Shown: positions 24,996-33,424 of the stretch, in pieces
Layout: each line of letters opens with the position of its first letter
How positions within the stretch are numbered: the stretch's first letter is position 1
Assembly: GCF_018131005.1 (NCBI RefSeq)
Contig: NZ_JAFCJK010000006.1
Span: forward strand, 1 to 64,000
Source of the DNA: Bradyrhizobium lablabi
GTDB taxonomy: Bacteria > Pseudomonadota > Alphaproteobacteria > Rhizobiales > Xanthobacteraceae
Direction of reading: 5' to 3'
Length of the DNA: 64,000 nucleotides
Translations under genes and position numbers: made by a program
The notes under the pieces: generated by a model
What the model was told of the DNA's origin: nothing
Seen by the model: the letters and a program-made list of their open reading frames with translations, nothing else
The model's database searches: none

Positions 24996-27900
24996 ATGCG
25001 GCCGACCTGCGCAAATGCGGGAAGGCAAGTTGTGGCTCGGGGCAAATCTTCCGTGTGGCGGCCCGTCGCCGCTGATGTCGTCGATCATTCGAACTCGTGT
25101 TTTGTCGATCTGCGTGCGCGGGCTTGCTGGCCTGAATCGGTTTTGCGGCCGGACGGCGCGCGGCGATCATCGCGGCTGCGCCACGCGCTGCTGGCCTCGA
25201 CCCTCCTGATCTCGGGGGGCACCACTCTGAGCCTTGCGCTTGCCGGACCGGCGCTGGCGGATGGTGGCGCGGGCGGCCAGGGGTCGACCTTTGATTCGCA
25301 TGGTGCTGGTGGCGCTGGCGGCACCGGCTTTAATGGCACGGCTGGCGGCGATGGCGGCGGCGGCGTCTTTTATGGCGGCGGCGGCGGGGGCGGCGGAGCC
25401 GGGGGTGGCGCCGGCGGCCTCGGCGGCCTTGGTGGCGCCCCAATTTCAAATGGCGGCGTCGGCGGTGCCGGTGGCGCGCACGGCTTCGTCGGCGCAACCA
25501 TCAACAACGTCGCGCCGCTTACGGGCGGCAACGGCGGAAACGGAGGAGCCACCGGCGGCCCGGGTGGCGGTGCGGGTGGCGGTGGTGGCGGCGGTGGCGC
25601 TGGCGGTTACGGCGCAGTCATTACTGACGCAGGCGTCAACAGTAACGGCAGCACGGTCTCCGGGGGCAATGGCGGAGCCGGCGGGACCAGTGGCTTCGGG
25701 ACCGACGGCAGCGGCGGCGACGGCGGAGTTGGGTTGTTTTTCAGCAATGCCGGCGGCGTCACCCTGAACAACAGCGGGAGTATTTCGGGGGGCAATGGCG
25801 GCGCGCCGGGCGCGAACTTTGGTGGTGATCCAGGCCAGGCCGGCGTCGGCGGCGCGGGCATTGTCGGCTCCGGTCTCACCATCAACAACAATGGCACGAT
25901 CAGCGGCGGCCTCGGCGGAGACGGTGTGACGCGCGCCGATGCCATCATGCTCACGGGTGGGACCAACGTCATCAATTTCGGAACGGCCACGTCCGGCCTC
26001 ATCGGCGACGTTGAGGTCACGGCCGGGACCGTTCAGATGAATGCGGCGTCCGGCGGCACGACGGTCGCGAACACCATCACCGGCGGCGGCGGGTTGATCC
26101 AGAACAGCGCCAACACGCTGACGCTGACCGGCATCAACACCTACACCGGCGCCACCACCGTCAGCGCCGGCACGCTGGAGTTGGGTAGTTTCAGTGCGGC
26201 CGGCACCGGCCAGCTGAACATCGGCAACGGGACCGTGCGCGTGACCGCAGCCGGAAGCGGCACGCTGGGCAATCCACGTATCCTGTTTCAGCCTGGTACG
26301 ACGGGCGCCCTTGCCGCGGCGGCGGGGACAACCGTTTCCCTTGGAAACCTGGGTCTCGACGTCGGCTCGACTGCGGTGTTTGGGTCAGCGACCGACACGG
26401 GCACCCTTGTTTTGGACTGTAACTGTTCCGGCTCCTTCGTCACCGATAATTCGCGCATCATCGTCGCAGGTGGGACTCTCACAACCACAAGTGCGGTCCT
26501 GTCGTTTTTCACCGACTTTGCCGCCGAAACCCAAGTGCAAGCCGGCGCTACGCTCGATTTCAACAGCCAGACAGCTCTAATGCGCCGGCTGACCGGCGGC
26601 GGCACGGTGAAGCTCGGCAGCAGTACGCTGGAGGTTAACGAAGGCATTTTCGCCGGCGGCATCCAGGGCACCGGCGGCGTCACGGTCGGCAGCAGCCCCC
26701 TCCTCAATGCCACTTTAATCCTGAGCGGGACTGGACTGAACACCTACACGGGGGCGACGAGGGTTATCGCCAATCACACTTTGCAGGGCGGCGCTGCCAA
26801 CGCATTCTCTGCGGCCAGTGCGACCACCGTGACCGGGACGCTCGATCTCGGAGGCTTCGACCAAACCATCGGCTCGCTCGCCGGAGCGGGCACCGTTACC
26901 AGCAGTGGCGCGACAAACGCGACGCTGACAGCGGGCGGCGATAATACCTCCACGCTTTTTTCGGGCGTGATCAAGGATGGCGCCGCCGCAACGGCACTGA
27001 CGAAAACCGGCCTCGGCACGCTGACGCTGTCGGGTGTCAATACTTACACCGGCTCGACCATCGTCGAAGCCGGCACGCTGCAATTGTCCAACAGCGGGAC
27101 GCTCGGTGCCGCGACCGCAACGACGAAGGTTTTCGGCGGCACACTCGACCTCGGCGGCACCACGCAGACGCAAGCCGCACTGATGTTGACCGGCGGCGTC
27201 GTGCAGAACGGCGCGTTGAACGCGCCGATCAATTCGAGCGGCGGCACCATCAGCGGCCTCGGCGGCACCGCGAGCCTGACCACGACAGCCGGAACGACGA
27301 TCGTCGCCGGCATCGATAACTACAGCGGCGCGACGGCCGTCAATGGCGGCATCCTGCAGGTGGATGGAAAGATCACCGGCACCTCGGGCGTGACGGTGAA
27401 TTCGGGCGGCACCCTCACAGGCACCGGCATCATCGATCCGCCGCTGCCGGTCATGATCAACACCGGCGGCACGTTCATGCCGGGCAATGGGACGCCTGGC
27501 ACATCGACCACGATAGAAGGCAATCTCGCGTTCCAGTCCGGCGCGGTTTATGTGGTGCAGCTCAATCGATCGGCGACATCGTTCGCCAGCGTCACCGGCG
27601 GCGCGGCGCTTGGCGGCGCGACGGTGAAAGCCTCCTTCGCGCCGGACGCTTACGTCGAGAAGCAATACACGATCCTCACCGCATCCGGCGGTGTGACCGG
27701 CGCCTTCAATTCGATTGTGAATACCAACCTGCCGTCGGGCTTCCACACCAGCCTGAGTACCGATCAGAACAACGCCTATCTGAATCTGGTCTTGAACTTT
27801 GCACCGCCGCCGAACAGCGGTCTTACCATCAACCAGCAGCGCGTCGGCGACGCCATCGTCGGCTTCTTCAACGCCAATGGCGGAATTCCGATGGCGTTCG

Positions 27901-29009
27901 GCCGCCTGTCGCCCGCGGGCCTGACACAAGCCTCGGGCGAAATCGCGACCGGCAGTCAGCAGACCACCTTCGACGCGATGGGCCAGTTCATGGGCGTGAT
28001 GACCGATCCGTTCGTCGCCGGGCGGGGCGAGGGCGGTTCCGTGAGCGGCGGCGCGCCGGGCTACGCCGACGAGCCAGCGCTCGGCTATGCGCGACAGCGC
28101 AAGCCAAACGATGCGCTGGCGGCGATCTACACCAAGGCGCCGCGAACTGCATCGTTCGAGCAACGCTGGAGCGTGTGGGCGGCGGGCTTTGGCGGCGCGC
28201 AGACCACCGATGGCAATGCCGCGACCGGATCGAACAATACCTCCAGCAGCATCTACGGCACCGCGGTCGGCGCGGACTATCATTTCGCGCCCGATACACT
28301 CGCGGGCTTCGCGCTGGCCGGCGGCGGCACCAATTTCTCCGTCGCCAACGGCGGCAGCGGACGCTCCGACCTGTTCCAGGCCGGCGCGTTCATCCGGCAC
28401 AATATCGGCGCGGCGTATCTGACCGGCGCGATCGCCTATGGCTGGCAGGACGTCACCACCGATCGCACGGTGACGGTTGGCGGCGCCGATCGGCTGCGTG
28501 CCGAGTTCAACGTTAATGCGTGGTCGGGCCGGTTCGAGGGCGGCTATCGTTTTGTCGCGCCGTGGGCGGGCGGCGTCGGGATCACGCCTTATGCGGCGGG
28601 CCAGTTCACCACCTTCGAGTTGCCGGCTTATGCCGAAGGCGTACTCTCCGGCGCGAGCACCTTCGCACTCAGCTACGCCGCCAAGAGCGTCACCGACAGC
28701 CGCAGCGAGCTTGGCCTGCGCGCCGACAAATCCTTCGCGCTGCTGGACACCATCCTCACCTTGCGCGGCCGCGCCGCGTGGGCGCATGACTTCAATCCCG
28801 ATCGCGCGATCGCCGCGACGTTCCAGACGCTGCCCGGCGCGTCATTCGTGGTCAACGGCGCGGCGCTGGCGCCTGACTCGGCCCTCGTCACGGCATCCGC
28901 CGAAATGAGATGGACCAACGGCTGGTCGGCGGCGGCTACCTTCGAGGGCGAATTCTCGGACGTCACCGAATCCTATGCCGGCAAGGGCGTGGTTCGCTAT
29001 GCGTGGTGA
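24996..29009 (+). CDS. Autotransporter with glycine-rich passenger and PATR repeats
   Basis: A type V secretion protein of about 1337 residues. After a long basic N-terminus there is a signal-peptide-like segment (LLASTLLISGG, then LALAGPALADGG). Residues about 87-311 are an extreme Gly/Ala-rich passenger with GGxGGxGG runs. Residues about 347-830 hold autotransporter-associated strand repeats, with the LTLTGINTYTGATTVSAGTL type seen four times. The C-terminal 290 residues are the outer-membrane beta-barrel, from WSVWAAGFGGAQTT to a terminal KGVVRYAW ending in an aromatic residue. The start is uncertain: ATG at 24996 or a GTG near 25052. It lies between the two tRNA-Thr fragments, so it is probably cargo. 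Confidence 0.85.
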   Translation: MRPTCANAGRQVVARGKSSVWRPVAADVVDHSNSCFVDLRARACWPESVLRPDGARRSSRLRHALLASTLLISGGTTLSLALAGPALADGGAGGQGSTFDSHGAGGAGGTGFNGTAGGDGGGGVFYGGGGGGGGAGGGAGGLGGLGGAPISNGGVGGAGGAHGFVGATINNVAPLTGGNGGNGGATGGPGGGAGGGGGGGGAGGYGAVITDAGVNSNGSTVSGGNGGAGGTSGFGTDGSGGDGGVGLFFSNAGGVTLNNSGSISGGNGGAPGANFGGDPGQAGVGGAGIVGSGLTINNNGTISGGLGGDGVTRADAIMLTGGTNVINFGTATSGLIGDVEVTAGTVQMNAASGGTTVANTITGGGGLIQNSANTLTLTGINTYTGATTVSAGTLELGSFSAAGTGQLNIGNGTVRVTAAGSGTLGNPRILFQPGTTGALAAAAGTTVSLGNLGLDVGSTAVFGSATDTGTLVLDCNCSGSFVTDNSRIIVAGGTLTTTSAVLSFFTDFAAETQVQAGATLDFNSQTALMRRLTGGGTVKLGSSTLEVNEGIFAGGIQGTGGVTVGSSPLLNATLILSGTGLNTYTGATRVIANHTLQGGAANAFSAASATTVTGTLDLGGFDQTIGSLAGAGTVTSSGATNATLTAGGDNTSTLFSGVIKDGAAATALTKTGLGTLTLSGVNTYTGSTIVEAGTLQLSNSGTLGAATATTKVFGGTLDLGGTTQTQAALMLTGGVVQNGALNAPINSSGGTISGLGGTASLTTTAGTTIVAGIDNYSGATAVNGGILQVDGKITGTSGVTVNSGGTLTGTGIIDPPLPVMINTGGTFMPGNGTPGTSTTIEGNLAFQSGAVYVVQLNRSATSFASVTGGAALGGATVKASFAPDAYVEKQYTILTASGGVTGAFNSIVNTNLPSGFHTSLSTDQNNAYLNLVLNFAPPPNSGLTINQQRVGDAIVGFFNANGGIPMAFGRLSPAGLTQASGEIATGSQQTTFDAMGQFMGVMTDPFVAGRGEGGSVSGGAPGYADEPALGYARQRKPNDALAAIYTKAPRTASFEQRWSVWAAGFGGAQTTDGNAATGSNNTSSSIYGTAVGADYHFAPDTLAGFALAGGGTNFSVANGGSGRSDLFQAGAFIRHNIGAAYLTGAIAYGWQDVTTDRTVTVGGADRLRAEFNVNAWSGRFEGGYRFVAPWAGGVGITPYAAGQFTTFELPAYAEGVLSGASTFALSYAAKSVTDSRSELGLRADKSFALLDTILTLRGRAAWAHDFNPDRAIAATFQTLPGASFVVNGAALAPDSALVTASAEMRWTNGWSAAATFEGEFSDVTESYAGKGVVRYAW

Positions 29010-29022
29010 GTAAGCGCCAGCG

Positions 29023-29285
29023 TCAGCCCGATAACGCTGCGCCTGTCTCGGTGAGCTTCACATAGGTGCCGCTCTCGTGCAGCCAGAGCCAGCCGCGCTC
29101 AATCGCGAGCTTGAGACCGGCGCCGTGCTCGTCCAGCGTGCCGCGCTCTTTGGACAGGAACGGCTCGTCGATCTTCTCGATATGGCTGCGTCCGTCTTGA
29201 ATCGGCTCTACCGCCTTGGCGATCTCAAGGGGCTTGCAGGCGCTTCGTCGGGGTCGGCGTAAGGCCAGTCGATGGTCAGTTTCAT
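29023..29285 (-). pseudogene. Small conserved hypothetical protein with an early frameshift
   Basis: The ATG at 29285 opens MKLTIDWPYADPDEAP but that frame soon stops. The protein-like continuation is in another frame: KPLEIAKAVEPIQDGRSHIE, then GAGLKLAIERGWLWLHESG and YVKLTETGAALSG. Together they would form an 80-residue protein of a type I have seen in Bradyrhizobium without known function. One frame change near 29235 breaks it. The alternative is a start further upstream in the second frame, giving an unusually basic N-terminus. Confidence 0.45.
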
Positions 29286-29582
29286 GCAGAGATCTTGTCT
29301 TCCTTATCGGCGCCGCGCATGACGGCCGAAAAGAGCCATGCTTTCCGGCGATTCTTTCCGTCCCCCGGTGGGTTGGACGAGGCATGCTCGTCGGGGGGCG
29401 CGGCAGAGCCAGTTACTCCGCGAGGGCACGATAGACTGATGCGCGAGCGATCTTGAGTGCCGCCGCGCCAAGCGAACGCGCTAAGAATTCACATTTGCGA
29501 CGGCTTACGACGCGGTCGAACCCCATGCGCCACGCTTACGACAAATCGTAACGGGCAGGCCCCGCGATCAAGGAGCGGTTCC

Positions 29583-30098
29583 ATGGCGTCGCAACGTCAT
29601 TGGCGCGCATGTGTCAATTGTTTTGGTTTGTTCTTTAACGGGCATCCTACCAAAGGCGTCTGTCCCGCCGACAAAGCATTCTTCTCACCACACGCAACAT
29701 CGCTGGGGGCATCCGTTGATGCGAAGACCTATCGGCTGGAGTTCGCCGACACCACCAACCCGCCCAAGACGCAACGGCATTGGCGCTGATGTCCGAAGTG
29801 CGAAGGCTTGTTCTTCGAAGGCAACGGCACCAAAGGCGTGTGTCCCGCGGGCGGACCTCACTCGACCGAAGACAGTGGTGAATATCGCTTAACGTTCGGC
29901 TTCGTCCCGCCAACCCCCTTCAATGCGTTTCCGGGTCAGTTCCGCTGGTGTTCGCAGTGTCAGGGCCTATTCCGCGAATTCGACATGGCATGGGGTGTAT
30001 GTCCCGCTGGTGGCGGAAAACACAATGCGTACGGAGGCGGCGGCAGCGGCCTCTACGTTCTGAAGCGGGGATTTGATGCGCCGTTCGACACGGATTAG
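29583..30098 (+). pseudogene. Cys-rich triple-repeat protein interrupted by an in-frame TGA
   Basis: One frame runs from ATG 29583 to TAG 30096-30098, with a single TGA at 29787-29789. It encodes three copies of a module: HWRACVNCFGLFFNGHPTKG, then CPKCEGLFFEGNGTKGVCPA, then RWCSQCQGLFREFDMAWGVC. The shared pattern is WxxCxxCxGLFxxx...KGVCPAGGxH, a likely zinc-ribbon-like or disulfide-bonded repeat. The TGA falls where the module has the second residue of 'RW-C', so TGG to TGA is the simplest cause. No signal peptide is visible. It may be a recent pseudogene; readthrough cannot be excluded. Confidence 0.6.
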
Positions 30099-30230
30099 CC
30101 CCGGCGATTTGGACGCGGAGCGGAGGCGACGAATACCTGCTCACGCGTGGATTGAGCAGCAACAATTTGGGCGCTCGTTGCTCCTGTTCATTGTCACGGC
30201 TAGCGGCGATGCGCATCGGTTCGGCATCGA

Positions 30231-30283
30231 CCATCTAATTTGTAATGACGGGGTCGGGGGATCGAATCCCTCTTGTGGCACCA
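30231..30283 (+). repeat. 3'-half tRNA-Thr copy (attachment-site remnant B)
   Basis: This matches copy A (24323-24378) over its whole length with few differences: anticodon loop TTTGTAA (TGT, Thr) instead of TTCGTAA, GGGGGATCG instead of GGGGGTTCG, and TTGTGGCACCA instead of TTGCGGCACCA. The T to A change hits the nearly invariant T-loop and the 5' half is missing, so it is not a working tRNA. The CCA ends at 30283, and the stop codon of the next minus-strand gene begins at 30284, so the junction touches that gene's 3' end. Confidence 0.72.
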
Positions 30284-31207
30284 CTACCCCGACTTCGGTA
30301 CAGCCTTGCTGCGGCTCATGGCGAGCAGGCCTTTCAGCGTTCGGCAGACCGGGTCGGAGGACTGCCATTTGGCAAGCCTGAATGCCGTTCCGTCAGGATG
30401 TTCGAACGCATCCATGCCAAAGGCTTCCGGTCCGACCTGCAGCGCGAGCCGGCAGAGCGCAAGGGGAACGTTCGGTATCGCCACGCGGACGCGGTCAGGG
30501 CCGGACTCGATGATGGCCGAACTGTTCTCGGCCGGCTGGCCGACCTGGAAGGGAGCTGCGGAGCCGACAAAGGATGTCTTCTGAGCGGCGTTCGCCGGTA
30601 CCGAAGCAACCGCCTTTTGGACATCTGCTGTCAGCCTGTTTAATTCGATCAAGGGGTCGATGAGCGCGAATCGCACCTCCATGAAGTTTTCCTGGCAAAA
30701 CCGCTTCGGATCGATTTGATCGGGCGGCTTCGGCGGGTCGCCTAATGTTGTCAGATACGCGGTGCGCGCCGGATCTTCGGCCGCGCGGAGGGCAATCTCA
30801 CGGCAGATCTTCTTCGGCGTATTGGTCAGTTCCACCCAGATCATGGAGTCGCGGGCTTCGATCAAGAAGATGTTCGACCATGGTCCGCGTCGCACGAGAC
30901 CCAGCGCCGGCTGACCCTCGGCACCCTTCAATGTGCCTGCCAGGGCCTGCATCCTGGCCGGCAAGGCGTCGACACTGGCGATCCATGCGGTGGACAGATC
31001 GCCCTGCTGAAGGATGCGACCGCTTGTATCGCGCGGAACGCGGACGCCAATCGTCCGCAAATCGTCGAGGAATTCATTCGCGGCCGACGCACTGACGCGG
31101 TCGCGGACAAGCCAGTCACCCACGTATCCGGCAACGATCCCCACCATGAGGATCACCGCGAGGAGGCGCAGGCTACGGCGCATTGCAGTCCGAGCGGTAT
31201 CGGTCAT
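30284..31207 (-). CDS. Single-pass membrane protein of the glycan cluster, unknown function
   Basis: About 307 residues with one N-terminal membrane helix (LRLLAVILMVGIVAGYVGDW) after MTDTARTAMRRS, then a periplasmic-type domain. The N-terminus (basic, one helix, then a coil with ANEFLDDLRTIGVRV) recalls type IV pilin-like PilS proteins, and cysteines occur in pairs (ICREIAL, RFCQENF, ALCRLAL, VCRTLKG). That likeness is only suggestive. The ATG at 31207 overlaps the upstream methyltransferase stop as ATGA, so it is the last gene of that operon. Its stop codon touches the tRNA-Thr fragment. Confidence 0.6.
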   Translation of the reverse strand: MTDTARTAMRRSLRLLAVILMVGIVAGYVGDWLVRDRVSASAANEFLDDLRTIGVRVPRDTSGRILQQGDLSTAWIASVDALPARMQALAGTLKGAEGQPALGLVRRGPWSNIFLIEARDSMIWVELTNTPKKICREIALRAAEDPARTAYLTTLGDPPKPPDQIDPKRFCQENFMEVRFALIDPLIELNRLTADVQKAVASVPANAAQKTSFVGSAAPFQVGQPAENSSAIIESGPDRVRVAIPNVPLALCRLALQVGPEAFGMDAFEHPDGTAFRLAKWQSSDPVCRTLKGLLAMSRSKAVPKSG

Positions 31208-32043
31208 CGGTCGGTCGCTGATCCAGCCTCGGCGCGGTTGCCGGCGCCGTTTTTCTCGCCGATGGCGGCCCACGAGATCTCGTTGACCCATTGCAAGCGC
31301 ACATTCTGCAACCCTGCATCTTCCATCAACTGCTGAACGGTCTCACGGCGCCAATAATGCGCAATCCGCGGCAACATCTGGTCGAACACGATGGAACGGA
31401 TGTGGCGGAACGAGAAGGTCCGCAGCAGCTGGAAATAGGTGAGCCGTCCGAAGCCCAGGCGCAGCAGAAGCCACAGCAGCGTGGTTGGATAAAGCGAGAG
31501 GTGATGGACAACGCCAATCGGAAGCCGCGAGAACAGCGCCTTGCGCAACGGGTCGGCGAAGCGGACGATCCATTCATTGTTCTCGTAGCCGTAAACCCAG
31601 ATCAGCACGTTCCCCCCAGGCTTTGCGGCCTTTACCATCTGCTTCAGGGCGAGCGATGGAGTTTCGAGGTGATGGATCACACCGATCGAGAAGGCGATAT
31701 CGAAATGATCCTGGAATGCGATCTCATAGGCGCTTTGCCTGAACACCTTTGCGTTTGGAAACGACGACAGGTTACGGCGCGCGACCGCCAGCGATTGCTC
31801 ATCGATGTCGATTGCGACTGCTTCGCGGGCGCCGAACTTCAGCGGCCACAGTGAATTGCGTCCGGTGCCGCAGCCAACGTCGAGCACGCTTTTGCCGCGC
31901 CAGTCGTCCGGTTGCAGAAACGGCGTCCACTTCAGGAACTGTGTTTCGTAATCGGCGCGGATCTCGTTGTATTTGTTCCACTCGTAGCCAAAGCGTTCGG
32001 ATGAGCCGACGGGTTGAGACATGGGGCGTTCACTCGTGATCAT
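31204..32043 (-). CDS. Class I SAM-dependent methyltransferase
   Basis: The 279-residue enzyme has the SAM-binding motif KSVLDVGCGTGRNSLWPL (motif I), an acidic AIDIDEQSLAVA (motif II) and DIAFSIGVIHHLETP (motif III/IV). The N-terminal segment SERFGYEWNKYNEIRADYE resembles methyltransferases of sugar and polyketide clusters. A C-terminal extension has hydrophobic helices (LSLYPTTLLWLLLRLGFG), which may bind membranes. The start shares a base with the upstream stop (TGATG). The acceptor is unknown; the cluster suggests a sugar or lipid-linked glycan. Confidence 0.8.
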   Translation of the reverse strand: MITSERPMSQPVGSSERFGYEWNKYNEIRADYETQFLKWTPFLQPDDWRGKSVLDVGCGTGRNSLWPLKFGAREAVAIDIDEQSLAVARRNLSSFPNAKVFRQSAYEIAFQDHFDIAFSIGVIHHLETPSLALKQMVKAAKPGGNVLIWVYGYENNEWIVRFADPLRKALFSRLPIGVVHHLSLYPTTLLWLLLRLGFGRLTYFQLLRTFSFRHIRSIVFDQMLPRIAHYWRRETVQQLMEDAGLQNVRLQWVNEISWAAIGEKNGAGNRAEAGSATDR

Positions 32044-32789
32044 CAGAATCTGCCGGTGGGTGCGACGCGCGCTTTCAGGCGCGCCAGGCGGTCGCGGGTT
32101 TCCGGCGACAGCAATTTCACGACGCCCTTGCGCATCCTGAACCAGCGGGGCGACAGGTCCCGGATCGGTTCGCCATCCGAAACCCGCGTCGCCTGCACGC
32201 GCTGGTTCAGCGCTGCCTGATGCGACCGATGGACGTAGAGAATACAGTTGTAGCGGTACCAGAACGAGATGCGGGCATCGTTCATGATTCTGGGCCGGAC
32301 GAAGTCATAGGCGTCGAAACCGTGCGGCTTCAGGCGCATCCGCCAGTAATCATAGGGCTGCTCATTGACGTGATACTCGCCACCCTGTCCGGGCACCGCG
32401 GCCGAGAACAGGATATACTTACCGGCGTGGCTGACGAGGCTTGCGACGAAATTGTCGGCCGACGTCTCGTCGATATGTTCGGCGACTTCCAGCGATTCGA
32501 CGAGATCGAATGTTCGCCCCAACTTCAGCGGCCGCGACAGGTCGGCCGACGTGAAGAGATCAGGGCCGATCTCGAGATCTTCAAGGCGTACGTAGTCGCC
32601 GTCGACGCCGCGGATGTCCGCGATGCCTTCTTGCTGCCAGACCGAGAGCCAGCCGCCACCGGCGCAGCCGATATCGACGACGCTCGCAATGTCGAGCGAC
32701 GACCGTAGGATCGGGATCACCCTGGATGCAGCGTAGCGAGACGACGTAGCCGCATAGCTGATGAACTTTTCGTCGTAAGGGCGGGCCAT
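32043..32789 (-). CDS. Class I SAM-dependent methyltransferase
   Basis: The 248-residue protein has motif I as SVVDIGCAGGGWLSVWQQ, the acidic GVDGDYVR after it, and FDLVESLEVAEHIDE as the core strand-helix. This is the Methyltransf_23-like form seen in many surface-polysaccharide clusters. Later residues FDAYDFVRPRIMND and ISFWYRYNCILYV match the tail of such enzymes. Both ends are coupled: the ATG at 32789 shares a base with the preceding stop (TGATG), and its own stop overlaps the next start. The substrate cannot be read from sequence. Confidence 0.78.
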   Translation of the reverse strand: MARPYDEKFISYAATSSRYAASRVIPILRSSLDIASVVDIGCAGGGWLSVWQQEGIADIRGVDGDYVRLEDLEIGPDLFTSADLSRPLKLGRTFDLVESLEVAEHIDETSADNFVASLVSHAGKYILFSAAVPGQGGEYHVNEQPYDYWRMRLKPHGFDAYDFVRPRIMNDARISFWYRYNCILYVHRSHQAALNQRVQATRVSDGEPIRDLSPRWFRMRKGVVKLLSPETRDRLARLKARVAPTGRF

Positions 32790-33418
32790 CACACCGCACC
32801 CTTGGCGCCGGCTGCCGCGAGCGGAACAAGCCTTAGATAGGCGACGTCATGCAGCGGCCCATTCAGTACGCGCTGGCGCGCGACGTGGCCGCTGTACGAG
32901 ACCACGCGCTGCAGTTCGTCGAGCCGTCGCGGGAAACGTCCGCGATCCATCCGGAAAAACCTCTCTTTGAACAACTCGCGTGGGTTCATCGGAAGGATCG
33001 CATCAATGATGTGGAAAGCGCCACCCGGCCTTACGACCCGCAGGGCTTCCGCGGTCATCGCCTGAAGCTGGGAATCATCGAGGTGATGCGTCGTCGCAAT
33101 CGACATCGCCTGATCGAAGCTGTCGTCGGCAAAGATCAATTTGGTGCCGTCCATTGCCGTGAAATCGGCGTCGGCATGGTTCCTGCGCGCCGCCTCGATG
33201 TAGCTCGGGTTGATGTCGATGCCGTGGTAGCGCGCGTTGATCACGGCTCGCGATGCGCCCGTGCCGCAACCGATATCGACCACGGACATCTCCGCGCCGA
33301 CAGGAATTTCCTCGGAGACGAGCTGAACGTAACGGCGCACGGTCGGCTGGCCGATCATCTGATTGAGGTTGTAGATGGCCGGGAACTCAAGCACCCGCTC
33401 CAGGGCTTTTCTCAGCAT
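32789..33418 (-). CDS. Class I SAM-dependent methyltransferase
   Basis: The 209-residue enzyme has motif I MSVVDIGCGTGASRAVI, then YHGIDINPSYIEAARRN, the DGTKLIFADDSFDQAMSIAT segment and a post-motif (LRVVRPGGAFHIIDAIL). These features mark the Methyltransf_11/25 class. It starts at ATG 33418, six bases after the asparagine synthetase stop. It differs clearly from the two following methyltransferases, so the three genes are not recent duplicates and probably methylate different positions or intermediates of one product. Confidence 0.8.
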   Translation of the reverse strand: MLRKALERVLEFPAIYNLNQMIGQPTVRRYVQLVSEEIPVGAEMSVVDIGCGTGASRAVINARYHGIDINPSYIEAARRNHADADFTAMDGTKLIFADDSFDQAMSIATTHHLDDSQLQAMTAEALRVVRPGGAFHIIDAILPMNPRELFKERFFRMDRGRFPRRLDELQRVVSYSGHVARQRVLNGPLHDVAYLRLVPLAAAGAKGAV

Positions 33419-33424
33419 ACGAAT

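Noticed and set aside
26715..28787. A 690-codon minus-strand frame opposite the autotransporter
   Set aside because: It is Arg/Ala-rich antisense of a GC-biased repetitive gene; the plus-strand protein has a signal peptide, repeats and barrel.
29787..29789. TGA read as selenocysteine
   Set aside because: No selenocysteine insertion element was recognised after the codon and the expected residue is Trp, so a point mutation is simpler.
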